Shown in pieces: positions 1 to 6,314 of a DNA stretch of 28,025 nt; within the stretch, counting starts at the first letter, position 1, and each line of letters opens with the position of its first letter. Made by a program: the position numbers and the translations under genes. The stretch comes from Clostridia bacterium. GTDB lineage: Bacteria > Bacillota_A > Clostridia > Christensenellales > Aristaeellaceae. Location: assembly GCA_017518705.1 (NCBI GenBank), contig JAFWUC010000057.1, forward strand, positions 1-28,025, in the 5' to 3' direction. The notes below the pieces were generated by a model. It saw only the letters and a program-made list of their open reading frames with translations. It had not been told where the DNA came from and ran no database searches.

Positions 1-32
1 AAAAAACGCGCCCGCACCCAAGTGCGAACGCG
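1..32 (-). terminator. Rho-independent terminator or attenuator, leftward
   Basis: Read on the - strand, an 11-bp imperfect stem (11-bp arms around a TTGG loop, two weak or mismatched pairs) is followed at once by at least six T at the window edge. It would stop leftward transcription. It could end the mnmA transcript after a ~460-nt trailer, or act as a short leader attenuator, because a TATAAT-like -10 (57-62, - strand) without a good -35 lies just upstream. The window ends here, so its partner gene cannot be seen. Confidence 0.5.
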
Positions 33-141
33 CCGTTCATGATTTTTGATGATACTATTATACCACTTCCAAAAGTCCAAAAAGGCAAGCAGAGTCAAGT
101 GGGGATTAAGAGTTTGTTAAATGTGAGGGCGGCTTCGCCGC

Positions 142-455
142 GTCGTTGGTCATTGGTCGTTGGTCAAAAGTCGTCTGCGCTTACGCTTGACAAAATTGCT
201 CCGCTGACGCAAACGGATCGTCGGACACGTTTTGCGCAGGAGAGACGGAGTACGGTGTAGGGGTGCGTCATTGCGAACGAGCGAAGCGAGTGTGGCAATC
301 CGTTCTTTACTGATGGGGGTACGGATTGCCGCGTCAGGCGCTTTGCGCCTTCCTCGCAATGACGCGGGGAGAATGGCAGACGTGCCAACGGGTATCTTTG
401 TTTGGCGTCAGCCAAACGACCAACGACCAATGACCATCGACCAACGACCGCTGAC
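142..455. repeat. Heptamer arrays in opposite orientation flanking a palindromic element
   Basis: This gene-free stretch holds degenerate tandem heptamers. At 142-176 there are about five copies resembling GTCGTTG, and at 414-455 about six copies resembling CAACGAC, which is the reverse complement. The 18 bases at 148-165 are an exact inverted copy of 418-435. A separate palindromic element (265-365) sits between the arrays, and a GGCGCT-GAA-AGCGCC hairpin lies at 456-470. Small open frames here have no ribosome site or recognisable protein and look non-coding. The structure suggests a nested non-coding repeat, possibly of mobile origin; no transposase is present. Confidence 0.7.
265..365. 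repeat. Palindromic intergenic repeat (REP/MITE-like)
   Basis: The ends form perfect 12-bp inverted repeats (GCGTCATTGCGA at 265-276 and its complement at 354-365). A second inner pair (GGCAATCCGT at 294-303 and its complement at 320-329) is also perfect. Between inner and outer arms the left side carries GCGA-rich direct repeats and the right side an AGGCGC-TTT-GCGCCT type hairpin. The whole can fold into a long cruciform or stem-loop. Similar TCATTGCGA...GGCAATCC intergenic repeats are known from many bacterial genomes; mobility by a trans-acting transposase is inferred. Confidence 0.75.
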
Positions 456-493
456 GGCGCTGAAAGCGCCTCTAAGAGCTAACAGCTAAAACC

Positions 494-1555
494 TCACTCT
501 ATCACTCCGCCGCCCAGGCATTCGTCGTCCCTGTAAAACGCCACGGTCTGGCCGGGGGTGACGGCGCGCTGGGGGGTGAGGTAGCGCATCAGGGTCCTGT
601 CCTCGCCGGGGACGATCACCACGTCCTGCAGGGGCTGGCGGTGGCGGAAACGCGCCTTGCAGGGGAATTCCTGCCCGAAGGGGACGGGGGGCTGTCCGCT
701 TATCCAGCTGACTTCCTCCGCGCTGCCGGAAGCAGTGTACAACAGCGCGCTGTCCTTGCCCTGGGACACGATAAGGCGGTTGGTTTTCAGGTCCTTGCCC
801 ACCACGAACCAGGCTTCGCACGTGCCGCGCCCGCCTATGCCCAGACCCTTGCGCTGGCCCAGGGTGTAGTACATGAGCCCGTCGTGACGGCCCAGCACTT
901 CGCCGTCCGGAGACACGATAAGCCCGGGCTGCGCGGGCAGGTAGGTGCTAAGAAACTGCTTAAAGTTCCTTTCGCCTATAAAGCACACGCCGGTGGAGTC
1001 CTTTTTTTCCGCCACGGGGATGCCCGCCCTGCGCGCGATGTTCCTGACCTCCGATTTGGGGATGTCCTTTAGGGGGAACATCGCCATGGAGAGCTGCGCC
1101 TGGGTGAGCATGCACAGAAAGTAGGTCTGGTCCTTGTTTTCGTCCGCGGCTCTGAGCAGGTGGTATTTCCCGTCTGTCCGCTGTTCCACGCCCGCGAAGT
1201 GGCCCGTGGCGAGCTTTTGGGCGTCGAGGGACCTGGCCAGTTCCAGCAGCGGGGCGAACTTGATCTCCCGGTTGCACAGCACGTCGGGGTTGGGGGTGCG
1301 GCCCTTTTTATACTCGCTCAGGAAGCGGCTGAACACCCGGTCCATGTACTGCTTGTGGTAGGACACGGAGTAATAGGGGATGTCGAGCATCTGCGCGACC
1401 GCCCGGGCGTCGGCAAAATCGTCCGCCGCGGTGCACACGCCGTCGTCCTCCCAGTTGTTCATGAACACGCCGATCACCTCGTGCCCCTGCTGCTTGAGCA
1501 GGTACGCGCACACGGAGGAATCCACCCCTCCGCTCAGGCCCACAACAATCCGCAC
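494..1555 (-). CDS. mnmA: tRNA-specific 2-thiouridylase MnmA
   Basis: MnmA activates U34 of Lys, Glu and Gln tRNAs with ATP and inserts sulfur received from a cysteine desulfurase relay, giving 2-thiouridine in the cytoplasm. The 353-residue length is normal. The N-terminal PP-loop (SGGVDSS, residues 8-14), the first catalytic cysteine in NPDVLCN (Cys94) and the second in STGVCFIG (Cys191) are all present, followed by the usual beta-barrel C-terminal domain. Translation starts at a GTG (1555-1553) preceded by GGAGG. Its own promoter lies at 1590-1618. In many Clostridia mnmA follows iscS/iscU; here it stands about 12 kb from them and is transcribed alone. The family assignment is secure. Confidence 0.97.
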   Translation of the reverse strand: MRIVVGLSGGVDSSVCAYLLKQQGHEVIGVFMNNWEDDGVCTAADDFADARAVAQMLDIPYYSVSYHKQYMDRVFSRFLSEYKKGRTPNPDVLCNREIKFAPLLELARSLDAQKLATGHFAGVEQRTDGKYHLLRAADENKDQTYFLCMLTQAQLSMAMFPLKDIPKSEVRNIARRAGIPVAEKKDSTGVCFIGERNFKQFLSTYLPAQPGLIVSPDGEVLGRHDGLMYYTLGQRKGLGIGGRGTCEAWFVVGKDLKTNRLIVSQGKDSALLYTASGSAEEVSWISGQPPVPFGQEFPCKARFRHRQPLQDVVIVPGEDRTLMRYLTPQRAVTPGQTVAFYRDDECLGGGVIE

Positions 1556-1589
1556 GCGCCGCCTCCGTAGTTTTTTTTTACTGCGTTAG

Positions 1590-1618
1590 AGTATACCATC
1601 CGCGGGGGAATTTTGCAA
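1590..1618 (-). promoter_or_regulatory. Sigma-A-type promoter of mnmA
   Basis: On the - strand, TTGCAA (1618-1613) and TATACT (1595-1590) are separated by exactly 17 bp, about 35 bases ahead of the GTG start of mnmA. Call by consensus only. Confidence 0.7.
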
Positions 1619-1643
1619 GACGCGGGGAAAAACGGGGGGCGGC

Positions 1644-1672
1644 TTGCTTTTCGGGAGGATTTGTGGTAAAAT
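1644..1672 (+). promoter_or_regulatory. Sigma-A-type promoter of the secreted C39-like gene
   Basis: TTGCTT (1644-1649), a 17-bp spacer and TAAAAT (1667-1672) stand 33 bases before the ATG at 1705. A ribosome site resembling AAGGGAAGG follows at about 1690. The promoter is divergent from that of mnmA. Confidence 0.65.
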
Positions 1673-1704
1673 GACAAAGGAGTTTTATAAAGGGAAGGTA
1701 TCCG

Positions 1705-3174
1705 ATGAAAAAGCTTTGCGCCGTTATCCTGGCAGTCTGCCTGCTGGGCTGCCTGCTGCCGTACACGGCATCCGCCGCGTACGATACGCTTGGCGCGGGC
1801 AGGATCGGGTTCTACTACCAGTACGAAGGCGGCGGCAAGGACCAGCCCGGCACCTACGACAGGCTGCTGGCGTCCCGGCTGTACGCGCTGTGCGGCCACA
1901 GCACCATCTTCATGAACAGCTCCACCTCCAAGTACATAACCGGGCGCGGCTGCGGCCTGCTGGCCCACGCCCACGCCTACCAGTTCCTTCTGGGCAGGGC
2001 GGCCACGTTCGAGCAGCGGGCGGACATCCTGTACAAGTTCCTCAAGATCCAGCCGGTGTGGAGCAACACGGGTTCGTCCTTAAGCCCGCCCAACGCCGAG
2101 TACATATACGACAATTACCTGGCGTCCCGCTCCGGCGTGACCCGCTATTACGGCAACCTGAACACCCCCAGCGCGGTGCAGGCGTTCTTCGAGGGCGGCA
2201 GGAGCGTCGCCATAGTGCACGTGCCCAACCACTACGTGTGCGCCATAGGCGCCAAGGTGCACAACGGCGTCAAGTACATCCACATAGTGGACTCCGCCAT
2301 CACCGGCACCATCGCCAGCGGCCGCCTGCAAAAGGCGTACAGCCTAGACTTTTCCACCGTCTACACCCCCGGCAACGTGCTCAAGTACTCCGGCCAGGTG
2401 TTCGAGTATTACCTGCCCTGGAGCGAGTTCACCAAGACGGGCACCAGCATAAAGGCGGAGTTCCGCGCCAAGTTCGTGGCCGGAAGCATGCCCGCATACC
2501 ACCTGATTCCCGCGAAGGACGAGCTGCTGCTGACCGAGGGCGGCTCCGCGCAGATACAGATAACCAATTCCTCCGAACAGATCGCATACGTTTCCTCCGA
2601 CGTGAGCGTGTGCACCGTGTCGGCGGACGGCCTGGTGACCTACGTCGGTCCCGGCACCGCCACAGTCACCTGCGGCGAGATTGACGCGCTCAGGAACAGC
2701 TGCACCGTGACGGTCAGCTGCGTTAAGCCCCGTACGGGCGGCGCGCTGGTGGCGGGAGTGGGCGAGACGCCCGTGCCCGCGCTGGAAGAGGGAACACTGC
2801 CCGCGGGGGCGAGATTCCTGCTTAGCGACAGCGACACGTCTTATGTGGGCGCGAAGCCCGTGACGGTCAAGCTGCTGGACAAGTATTCCACCGAGGTCGC
2901 CCGGTACGACCTGACGCTCGCGGTGATAAGCCCCGAAGGCATACTGGAACTGCCCTGGGGGCTCAGGGTGATAGAGGGCGAAGCCTTCCAGGGCGTATCC
3001 TGCCAGACGCTCGTGATACCGCCGGGAGTGACCCGGATAGACGCGGGCGCGTTCGGCGGCATGAGCCCGCAGGTGGTGTTCTGTCAAAGCCCCGCGCTCG
3101 TGAGCGGCATGTTCGCCCCGGACACCGACATCGTCGCCGACCCCGGCGCCTATTACGCCTGGGCGGACAGATAA
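1705..3174 (+). CDS. Secreted C39-like cysteine protease-fold protein with Ig-like and leucine-rich domains
   Basis: The 489-residue product begins with a signal peptide (residues 1-24, ending TASAA; LLGC at 13-16 also weakly resembles a lipobox). Residues ~75-215 look like a papain-fold C39-type domain: Cys83 in GRGCG, His176 in VPNHYV and Asp196 in HIVDS are in the order and spacing of a catalytic triad. Residues ~268-340 resemble a bacterial Ig-like (Big_2) domain (ADGLVTYVGPGTATVT), and ~410-475 resemble a BspA-type leucine-rich repeat (LRVIEGEAF, VTRIDAGAFGG). Together this suggests a cell-surface or exported peptidase, perhaps for peptides or peptidoglycan crosslinks. The substrate is unknown. 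It is a single-gene transcription unit with promoter and terminator. The fold assignment is moderate; activity is inferred. Confidence 0.75.
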   Translation: MKKLCAVILAVCLLGCLLPYTASAAYDTLGAGRIGFYYQYEGGGKDQPGTYDRLLASRLYALCGHSTIFMNSSTSKYITGRGCGLLAHAHAYQFLLGRAATFEQRADILYKFLKIQPVWSNTGSSLSPPNAEYIYDNYLASRSGVTRYYGNLNTPSAVQAFFEGGRSVAIVHVPNHYVCAIGAKVHNGVKYIHIVDSAITGTIASGRLQKAYSLDFSTVYTPGNVLKYSGQVFEYYLPWSEFTKTGTSIKAEFRAKFVAGSMPAYHLIPAKDELLLTEGGSAQIQITNSSEQIAYVSSDVSVCTVSADGLVTYVGPGTATVTCGEIDALRNSCTVTVSCVKPRTGGALVAGVGETPVPALEEGTLPAGARFLLSDSDTSYVGAKPVTVKLLDKYSTEVARYDLTLAVISPEGILELPWGLRVIEGEAFQGVSCQTLVIPPGVTRIDAGAFGGMSPQVVFCQSPALVSGMFAPDTDIVADPGAYYAWADR

Positions 3175-3186
3175 GCCAAAGCATTG

Positions 3187-3217
3187 CTCCCCGGAAGATG
3201 TTTCCGGGGAGTTTTTG
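3187..3217 (+). terminator. Rho-independent terminator
   Basis: A 10-bp perfect stem (CTCCCCGGAA with TTCCGGGGAG, loop GATGT-like) is followed by TTTTT. It ends the gene at 1705-3174, 12 bases after its stop. Confidence 0.92.
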
Positions 3218-3241
3218 TGTCTATCCGTAACATTGCGGGTG

Positions 3242-3270
3242 TTTACAAAGGGGACTGTGAATGGTATAAT
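3242..3270 (+). promoter_or_regulatory. Sigma-A-type promoter of the seven-gene operon
   Basis: TTTACA (3242-3247), a 17-bp spacer and a perfect TATAAT (3265-3270). It lies between the preceding terminator and the GTG start at 3316 and supports that start, because any earlier in-frame start would fall upstream of the transcription start. Confidence 0.85.
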
Positions 3271-3315
3271 ATTATATTGGGTCAGGATGTAACGCGCAGG
3301 AAGGGAGGAAAAAAC

Positions 3316-4548
3316 GTGTACGCGAAACTGGAAAACGTGCGCCGCGAGACGCTGATGGGCGAAGGCGAAGCGAAGGTGGTGATCGCCGACGCAAGGGAAG
3401 AATTGAGCCGCATGGCGAACGACTGCCCGGGCAGCGTGTCGCTTATATACATGGATCCTCCTTTCATGACCGGACAGCAGTTCTACGCCCGCCTGCGGGT
3501 GGGTGAAAAGGGCTGGAAGGGCGGCAAGGGCGAGATACAGCTGCCCTCCTATTCCGACACCATGGATAGGGAGGAGTACGCCGCTTTCATGCGTGACGTG
3601 CTCGTGCCTTGCCGGGAACTGCTCACCGACGACGGTCTCGTGTTCATACACCTGGACTACCGCGCCGCCGCCCGGGTGCGCATAATCGCGGACGAAATAT
3701 TCGGCGAAAGCAATTTCATAAACGAGATAATCTGGGCTTACGAGACGGGGGGACGCTCGCGGCGCTTCTTCGCCCGCAAGCACGACGTGATACTGGTGTA
3801 CGCGAAGACACAGGACTACGACCTGCACATAGAGGACGCCGCCAAACTGCTGCGCCAGGACAGGAAGAACCACTTAAGCCGCGGCGTGGACGAGGACGGG
3901 CGCGCGTACCGCTTCATAGTGTCCGGCGGCAAGACCTATAGGTATTACGAGGACGAGCCCGTGCCGCCCTCCGACGTGTGGACGGACATCAGCCACCTGC
4001 AGCAGAGGGATCCGCAGCGGCTGGGCTACGACAACCAGAAGCCCGTAAAGCTGCTGGAGAGGATAATAAAGGCGGCTTCCCGCCCGGGAGACCTGGTGCT
4101 GGACCCCTTCTGCGGGGCGGGCACCTCCCTGGAGGCGGCGGTAAAGTGCCAGAGGCGCTTTGTGGGCATAGACCTGTGCCCCCTCGCGCTCACCTACGCC
4201 GAAAAGCGCAGGGGAGACGCGCGCCTCACCCTTGACGGGGAGCAGGCGAAGGGCACGCCGGAATTCCAGGTGGACATCGCGCCGGGCATCACCGAGAAAA
4301 AGATCTACCTGACCCGCTTCCAGATCGACGAAACGGACGTGGGGCCCCTGCCCGGGGGCTTCGACGGGCTGGACGGCTGGGCGGCGGGCTACATGGACGG
4401 GGACGAATTCGTCGCCTGTTCCGGTGAGACCCGGCAGTTCGCGTCCCCGGGGCTCAAACTGTGCCTGGACCTGCCCATAGAGCTGGAAGACCCCGCGCTC
4501 AGGTTCACCGACGTGATGGGGCGCAGGTACGTGTTCGGCGTCAGGTGA
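3316..4548 (+). CDS. DNA methyltransferase, N6-adenine/N4-cytosine (beta-class order)
   Basis: A 410-residue SAM-dependent DNA amino-methyltransferase of the N6_N4_Mtase family. Catalytic motif IV (DPPF, residues 47-50) precedes the SAM-binding motif (LDPFCGAGTS, ~262-271), the order of beta-class enzymes such as CcrM or HinfI methylase. DPPF suggests adenine N6 as target; the recognition site cannot be read. Residues ~305-410 form a C-terminal extension with no motif I recognise. The GTG start at 3316 has a strong GGGAGG site at 3303-3308. No restriction endonuclase, specificity subunit or helicase is adjacent, so it appears to be an orphan methylase, and it is the first gene of an operon whose other members act at the membrane. 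Confidence 0.9.
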   Translation: MYAKLENVRRETLMGEGEAKVVIADAREELSRMANDCPGSVSLIYMDPPFMTGQQFYARLRVGEKGWKGGKGEIQLPSYSDTMDREEYAAFMRDVLVPCRELLTDDGLVFIHLDYRAAARVRIIADEIFGESNFINEIIWAYETGGRSRRFFARKHDVILVYAKTQDYDLHIEDAAKLLRQDRKNHLSRGVDEDGRAYRFIVSGGKTYRYYEDEPVPPSDVWTDISHLQQRDPQRLGYDNQKPVKLLERIIKAASRPGDLVLDPFCGAGTSLEAAVKCQRRFVGIDLCPLALTYAEKRRGDARLTLDGEQAKGTPEFQVDIAPGITEKKIYLTRFQIDETDVGPLPGGFDGLDGWAAGYMDGDEFVACSGETRQFASPGLKLCLDLPIELEDPALRFTDVMGRRYVFGVR

Positions 4549-4561
4549 GGGATAAACGGAA

Positions 4562-4786
4562 ATGCTGATAAATGTGGGAGACGCGGTGCGGCTCAAAAAA
4601 CCGCATCCCTGCGGAGGCTTCGACTGGGAGGTCACCCGCACGGGCGCGGACATAAAGCTAAGGTGCCTGACCTGCGGCCACGTGGTGATGCTGGACCGGC
4701 AGGTGTTCGAAAAGCGGGTAAAGAAGATAATCAAAAGCGTTGAAGAGGGCATGCATGGGGAAGAAGAAAAGCAAGAAGAACGCTAA
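4562..4786 (+). CDS. DUF951 family small zinc-ribbon-like protein
   Basis: A 74-residue cytoplasmic protein matching the DUF951 (YyzM-like) pattern known from Firmicutes: DAVRLKKPHPCG near the N-terminus, a WEVTRTGADIKLRC strand, then CLTCGHVVML. Cys17 and the CxxC pair (Cys35, Cys38) with nearby His could bind a metal. The C-terminal tail is Glu/Lys-rich. The gene starts 13 bases after the methyltransferase stop and overlaps the next gene by 32 bases, so translation is coupled. Function of the family is not established; a nucleic-acid role has been suggested only from its small basic zinc-ribbon-like shape. Family recognition is fairly firm. Confidence 0.85.
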   Translation: MLINVGDAVRLKKPHPCGGFDWEVTRTGADIKLRCLTCGHVVMLDRQVFEKRVKKIIKSVEEGMHGEEEKQEER

Positions 4787-5294
4787 GCTGCTCAAGAAAA
4801 GGCAGCGCAGAAAGCAGATAAGGACGTTCTTCATCTGCCTGGCGGCCGCGCTGATAGTCGCGGCGCTGATAAGGCTGGTGTGGATAGAGACCGTGCACGT
4901 GAGAAGCGACGCCATGAGCCCCAGGTTCCTAAGCGGGGACATTGTGGCGGTCAACAAGCTGATCGACGTGACGAAGATAGACCGGGGCGACACGGTGTGC
5001 GTGACGGTGGAAGGGCAGAGGCTCATCCGCAGCGTGGCGGGCATCGAGGGCGACCTGATAGACGTGCGCGACGGGGTCAAGTACCTGGTCAGCAAGGACG
5101 GCGGGGAAGAGATCTGCCTGGGCGAAGCGCCCAACCTGGACTACGGCACCATACCCCACGGCGCGTACTGCCTGCTCAACCTGTTTATGGAGGACGAGGC
5201 GCCCGACAGCCGGGGGATCGGCCTGGTAAAGCGCACGAGCATCATAGGCGAGCCCGCGAGCGTGCTGTGGCCGCCCTCCCGCATGTTCAGGTGA
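4755..5294 (+). CDS. Signal-peptidase-I-like protein lacking the catalytic Ser-Lys dyad
   Basis: A 179-residue protein with a very basic N-terminus (residues 1-23), one membrane segment (~23-44) and an extracytoplasmic S26-fold domain. In active type I signal peptidases the catalytic serine sits in G-x-SM-x-P and the lysine in x-KR-V. Here the matching blocks read SDAMSPRF, with Ala53 at the serine position, and LIRSVAGIEGD, with Arg92 at the lysine position. The later PDSRGIGLV...IIGEPASVLWP block still matches family box E, though GDNR is lost. It is therefore probably a non-catalytic paralogue. The ATG at 4755 has GAGGG 5 bases upstream; an in-frame TTG at 4740 is less likely. The active enzyme follows 14 bases later. 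Streptococcal SipA is a known precedent of an inactive family member helping pilus assembly; the role here is unknown. Confidence 0.85.
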   Translation: MGKKKSKKNAKLLKKRQRRKQIRTFFICLAAALIVAALIRLVWIETVHVRSDAMSPRFLSGDIVAVNKLIDVTKIDRGDTVCVTVEGQRLIRSVAGIEGDLIDVRDGVKYLVSKDGGEEICLGEAPNLDYGTIPHGAYCLLNLFMEDEAPDSRGIGLVKRTSIIGEPASVLWPPSRMFR

Positions 5295-5308
5295 CATAGG
5301 AGATAAGT

Positions 5309-6178
5309 ATGGAAGACAACAACGTAAACGGCGTGCAGCCGGAACAGACCGACGAAAACAAGCCCCGGGAGACAACGGCATCCGGCGCGCAGGCGGAGAT
5401 GACCGTGTGGCAGGCGTTCTTCGTGAAGAAGAAGGTCTTAAAGACCCTGCCCATATACAGGCAGCACCGCGTGCTGTTCGAGATCAAGGACTGGATCGTG
5501 TCCATCATATTCGCTCTGGTGGCGGTGTACATCATCAAGAGCTTCCTGGTGTGGCCCATCGCGGTGTCCGGCAACAGCATGAACCCCACGCTGGAGGACA
5601 GGGAGCGCCTGCTGGTGACCAGTTACGACGTGCGCTTCAGCTCCAGCCCCAAGCGCGGCGACGTGGTGATCTGCCACTACCCGGGCAGGACCAGCAAGTT
5701 CCTGGGCATATTCACCGTGAAGACCGACTTCGTAAAGCGCGTGATGGCGGTTGAAGGCGACACGGTCTCGCGTGTGAACGGCGTGACCTACGTGAACGGT
5801 TTTGCACTGGATCCGCGCCTTAAGACCAACTATTCCGCCACCTACGTCAAAAACGAGGACGGCAGCCTGAGCTACTTCATAAACGGCATACAGCGGGAGC
5901 TGACGGACGAGCAGACCTACCGCTATAAGTTCGACTATGAGTACACCCTGGGCAAGAACGAGTACCTGGTGGCGGGCGACAACCGCTACAATTCCCACGA
6001 CGGGCGCGAATGGAACGGCCCCGACCTGCCCATCCTCTTCACCAACGACGTGACGGGCGACGTGGGCGTGATAGACAAGTCCCTGATAGTGGGCAGGGTC
6101 AGGCGGGTCATACTGCCCTTCAAAAACGGCAGGGCGGTGGAAAACGACCCCGAATACCTCTATCCCACGGACAGGTAA
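5309..6178 (+). CDS. lepB: Type I signal peptidase
   Basis: Cleaves signal peptides from exported preproteins at the outer face of the membrane. The 289-residue protein has a ~60-residue hydrophilic cytoplasmic N-terminus, one membrane segment (~61-82), then all S26 boxes: GNSMNPTL with nucleophile Ser90, RGDVV at ~116-120, FVKRVMAVEGD with general-base Lys143, and AGDNRYNSHDGR. Residues ~155-225 form an insertion typical of longer family members. The ATG has ATAGGAG upstream. It is longer than the minimal Gram-positive enzyme (about 185 residues), mainly because of the N-terminal tail. The inactive paralogue directly precedes it, suggesting the two may form a pair in the membrane. Assignment is secure; the specific substrates are unknown. 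Confidence 0.96.
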   Translation: MEDNNVNGVQPEQTDENKPRETTASGAQAEMTVWQAFFVKKKVLKTLPIYRQHRVLFEIKDWIVSIIFALVAVYIIKSFLVWPIAVSGNSMNPTLEDRERLLVTSYDVRFSSSPKRGDVVICHYPGRTSKFLGIFTVKTDFVKRVMAVEGDTVSRVNGVTYVNGFALDPRLKTNYSATYVKNEDGSLSYFINGIQRELTDEQTYRYKFDYEYTLGKNEYLVAGDNRYNSHDGREWNGPDLPILFTNDVTGDVGVIDKSLIVGRVRRVILPFKNGRAVENDPEYLYPTDR

Positions 6179-6181
6179 GCC

Positions 6182-6307
6182 ATGAAAAAGACGAGTTCGA
6201 AATTCAGTCCCTGGGTCAGGATACTGTGCATCGCGCTGGCGGCGCTGCTGGCGCTGGGCTCGGTGGCGGCCATAGTGATGGAACTGCTGGGCGTCCACGT
6301 CCACTGA
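6182..6307 (+). CDS. Small single-pass membrane protein, 41 residues
   Basis: Starts three bases after the signal peptidase stop and ends seven bases before the next gene. It encodes 41 residues: a basic head (MKKTSSKFSPWVR), one hydrophobic segment (~14-36) and a short tail ending HVH. Its position in the operon with no room for anything else, and a clean basic-then-hydrophobic layout, support it as a real gene. It has no match I recognise. It could be a small subunit of the neighbouring membrane proteins, or a short signal-anchor peptide. The upstream ACAGG is a weak ribosome site, so translational coupling is likely. Confidence 0.65.
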   Translation: MKKTSSKFSPWVRILCIALAALLALGSVAAIVMELLGVHVH

Positions 6308-6314
6308 CGCGCGG

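Noticed and set aside
142..455. CRISPR-like array
   Set aside because: Units are 7 bases, contiguous, degenerate and in two orientations; there are no spacers and no cas genes.
39..489. Small open frames in the left repeat region
   Set aside because: They run through the palindromic repeat and heptamers, lack ribosome sites and have no recognisable protein content.
3184..3315. Upstream 44-codon extension of the DNA methyltransferase
   Set aside because: It begins inside the preceding terminator and upstream of the promoter at 3242-3270; GTG at 3316 has a strong ribosome site.
2344..3873. 509-codon - strand frame across two + strand genes
   Set aside because: It spans a strong terminator and promoter of the other strand and has no recognisable domains; a base-composition artefact.
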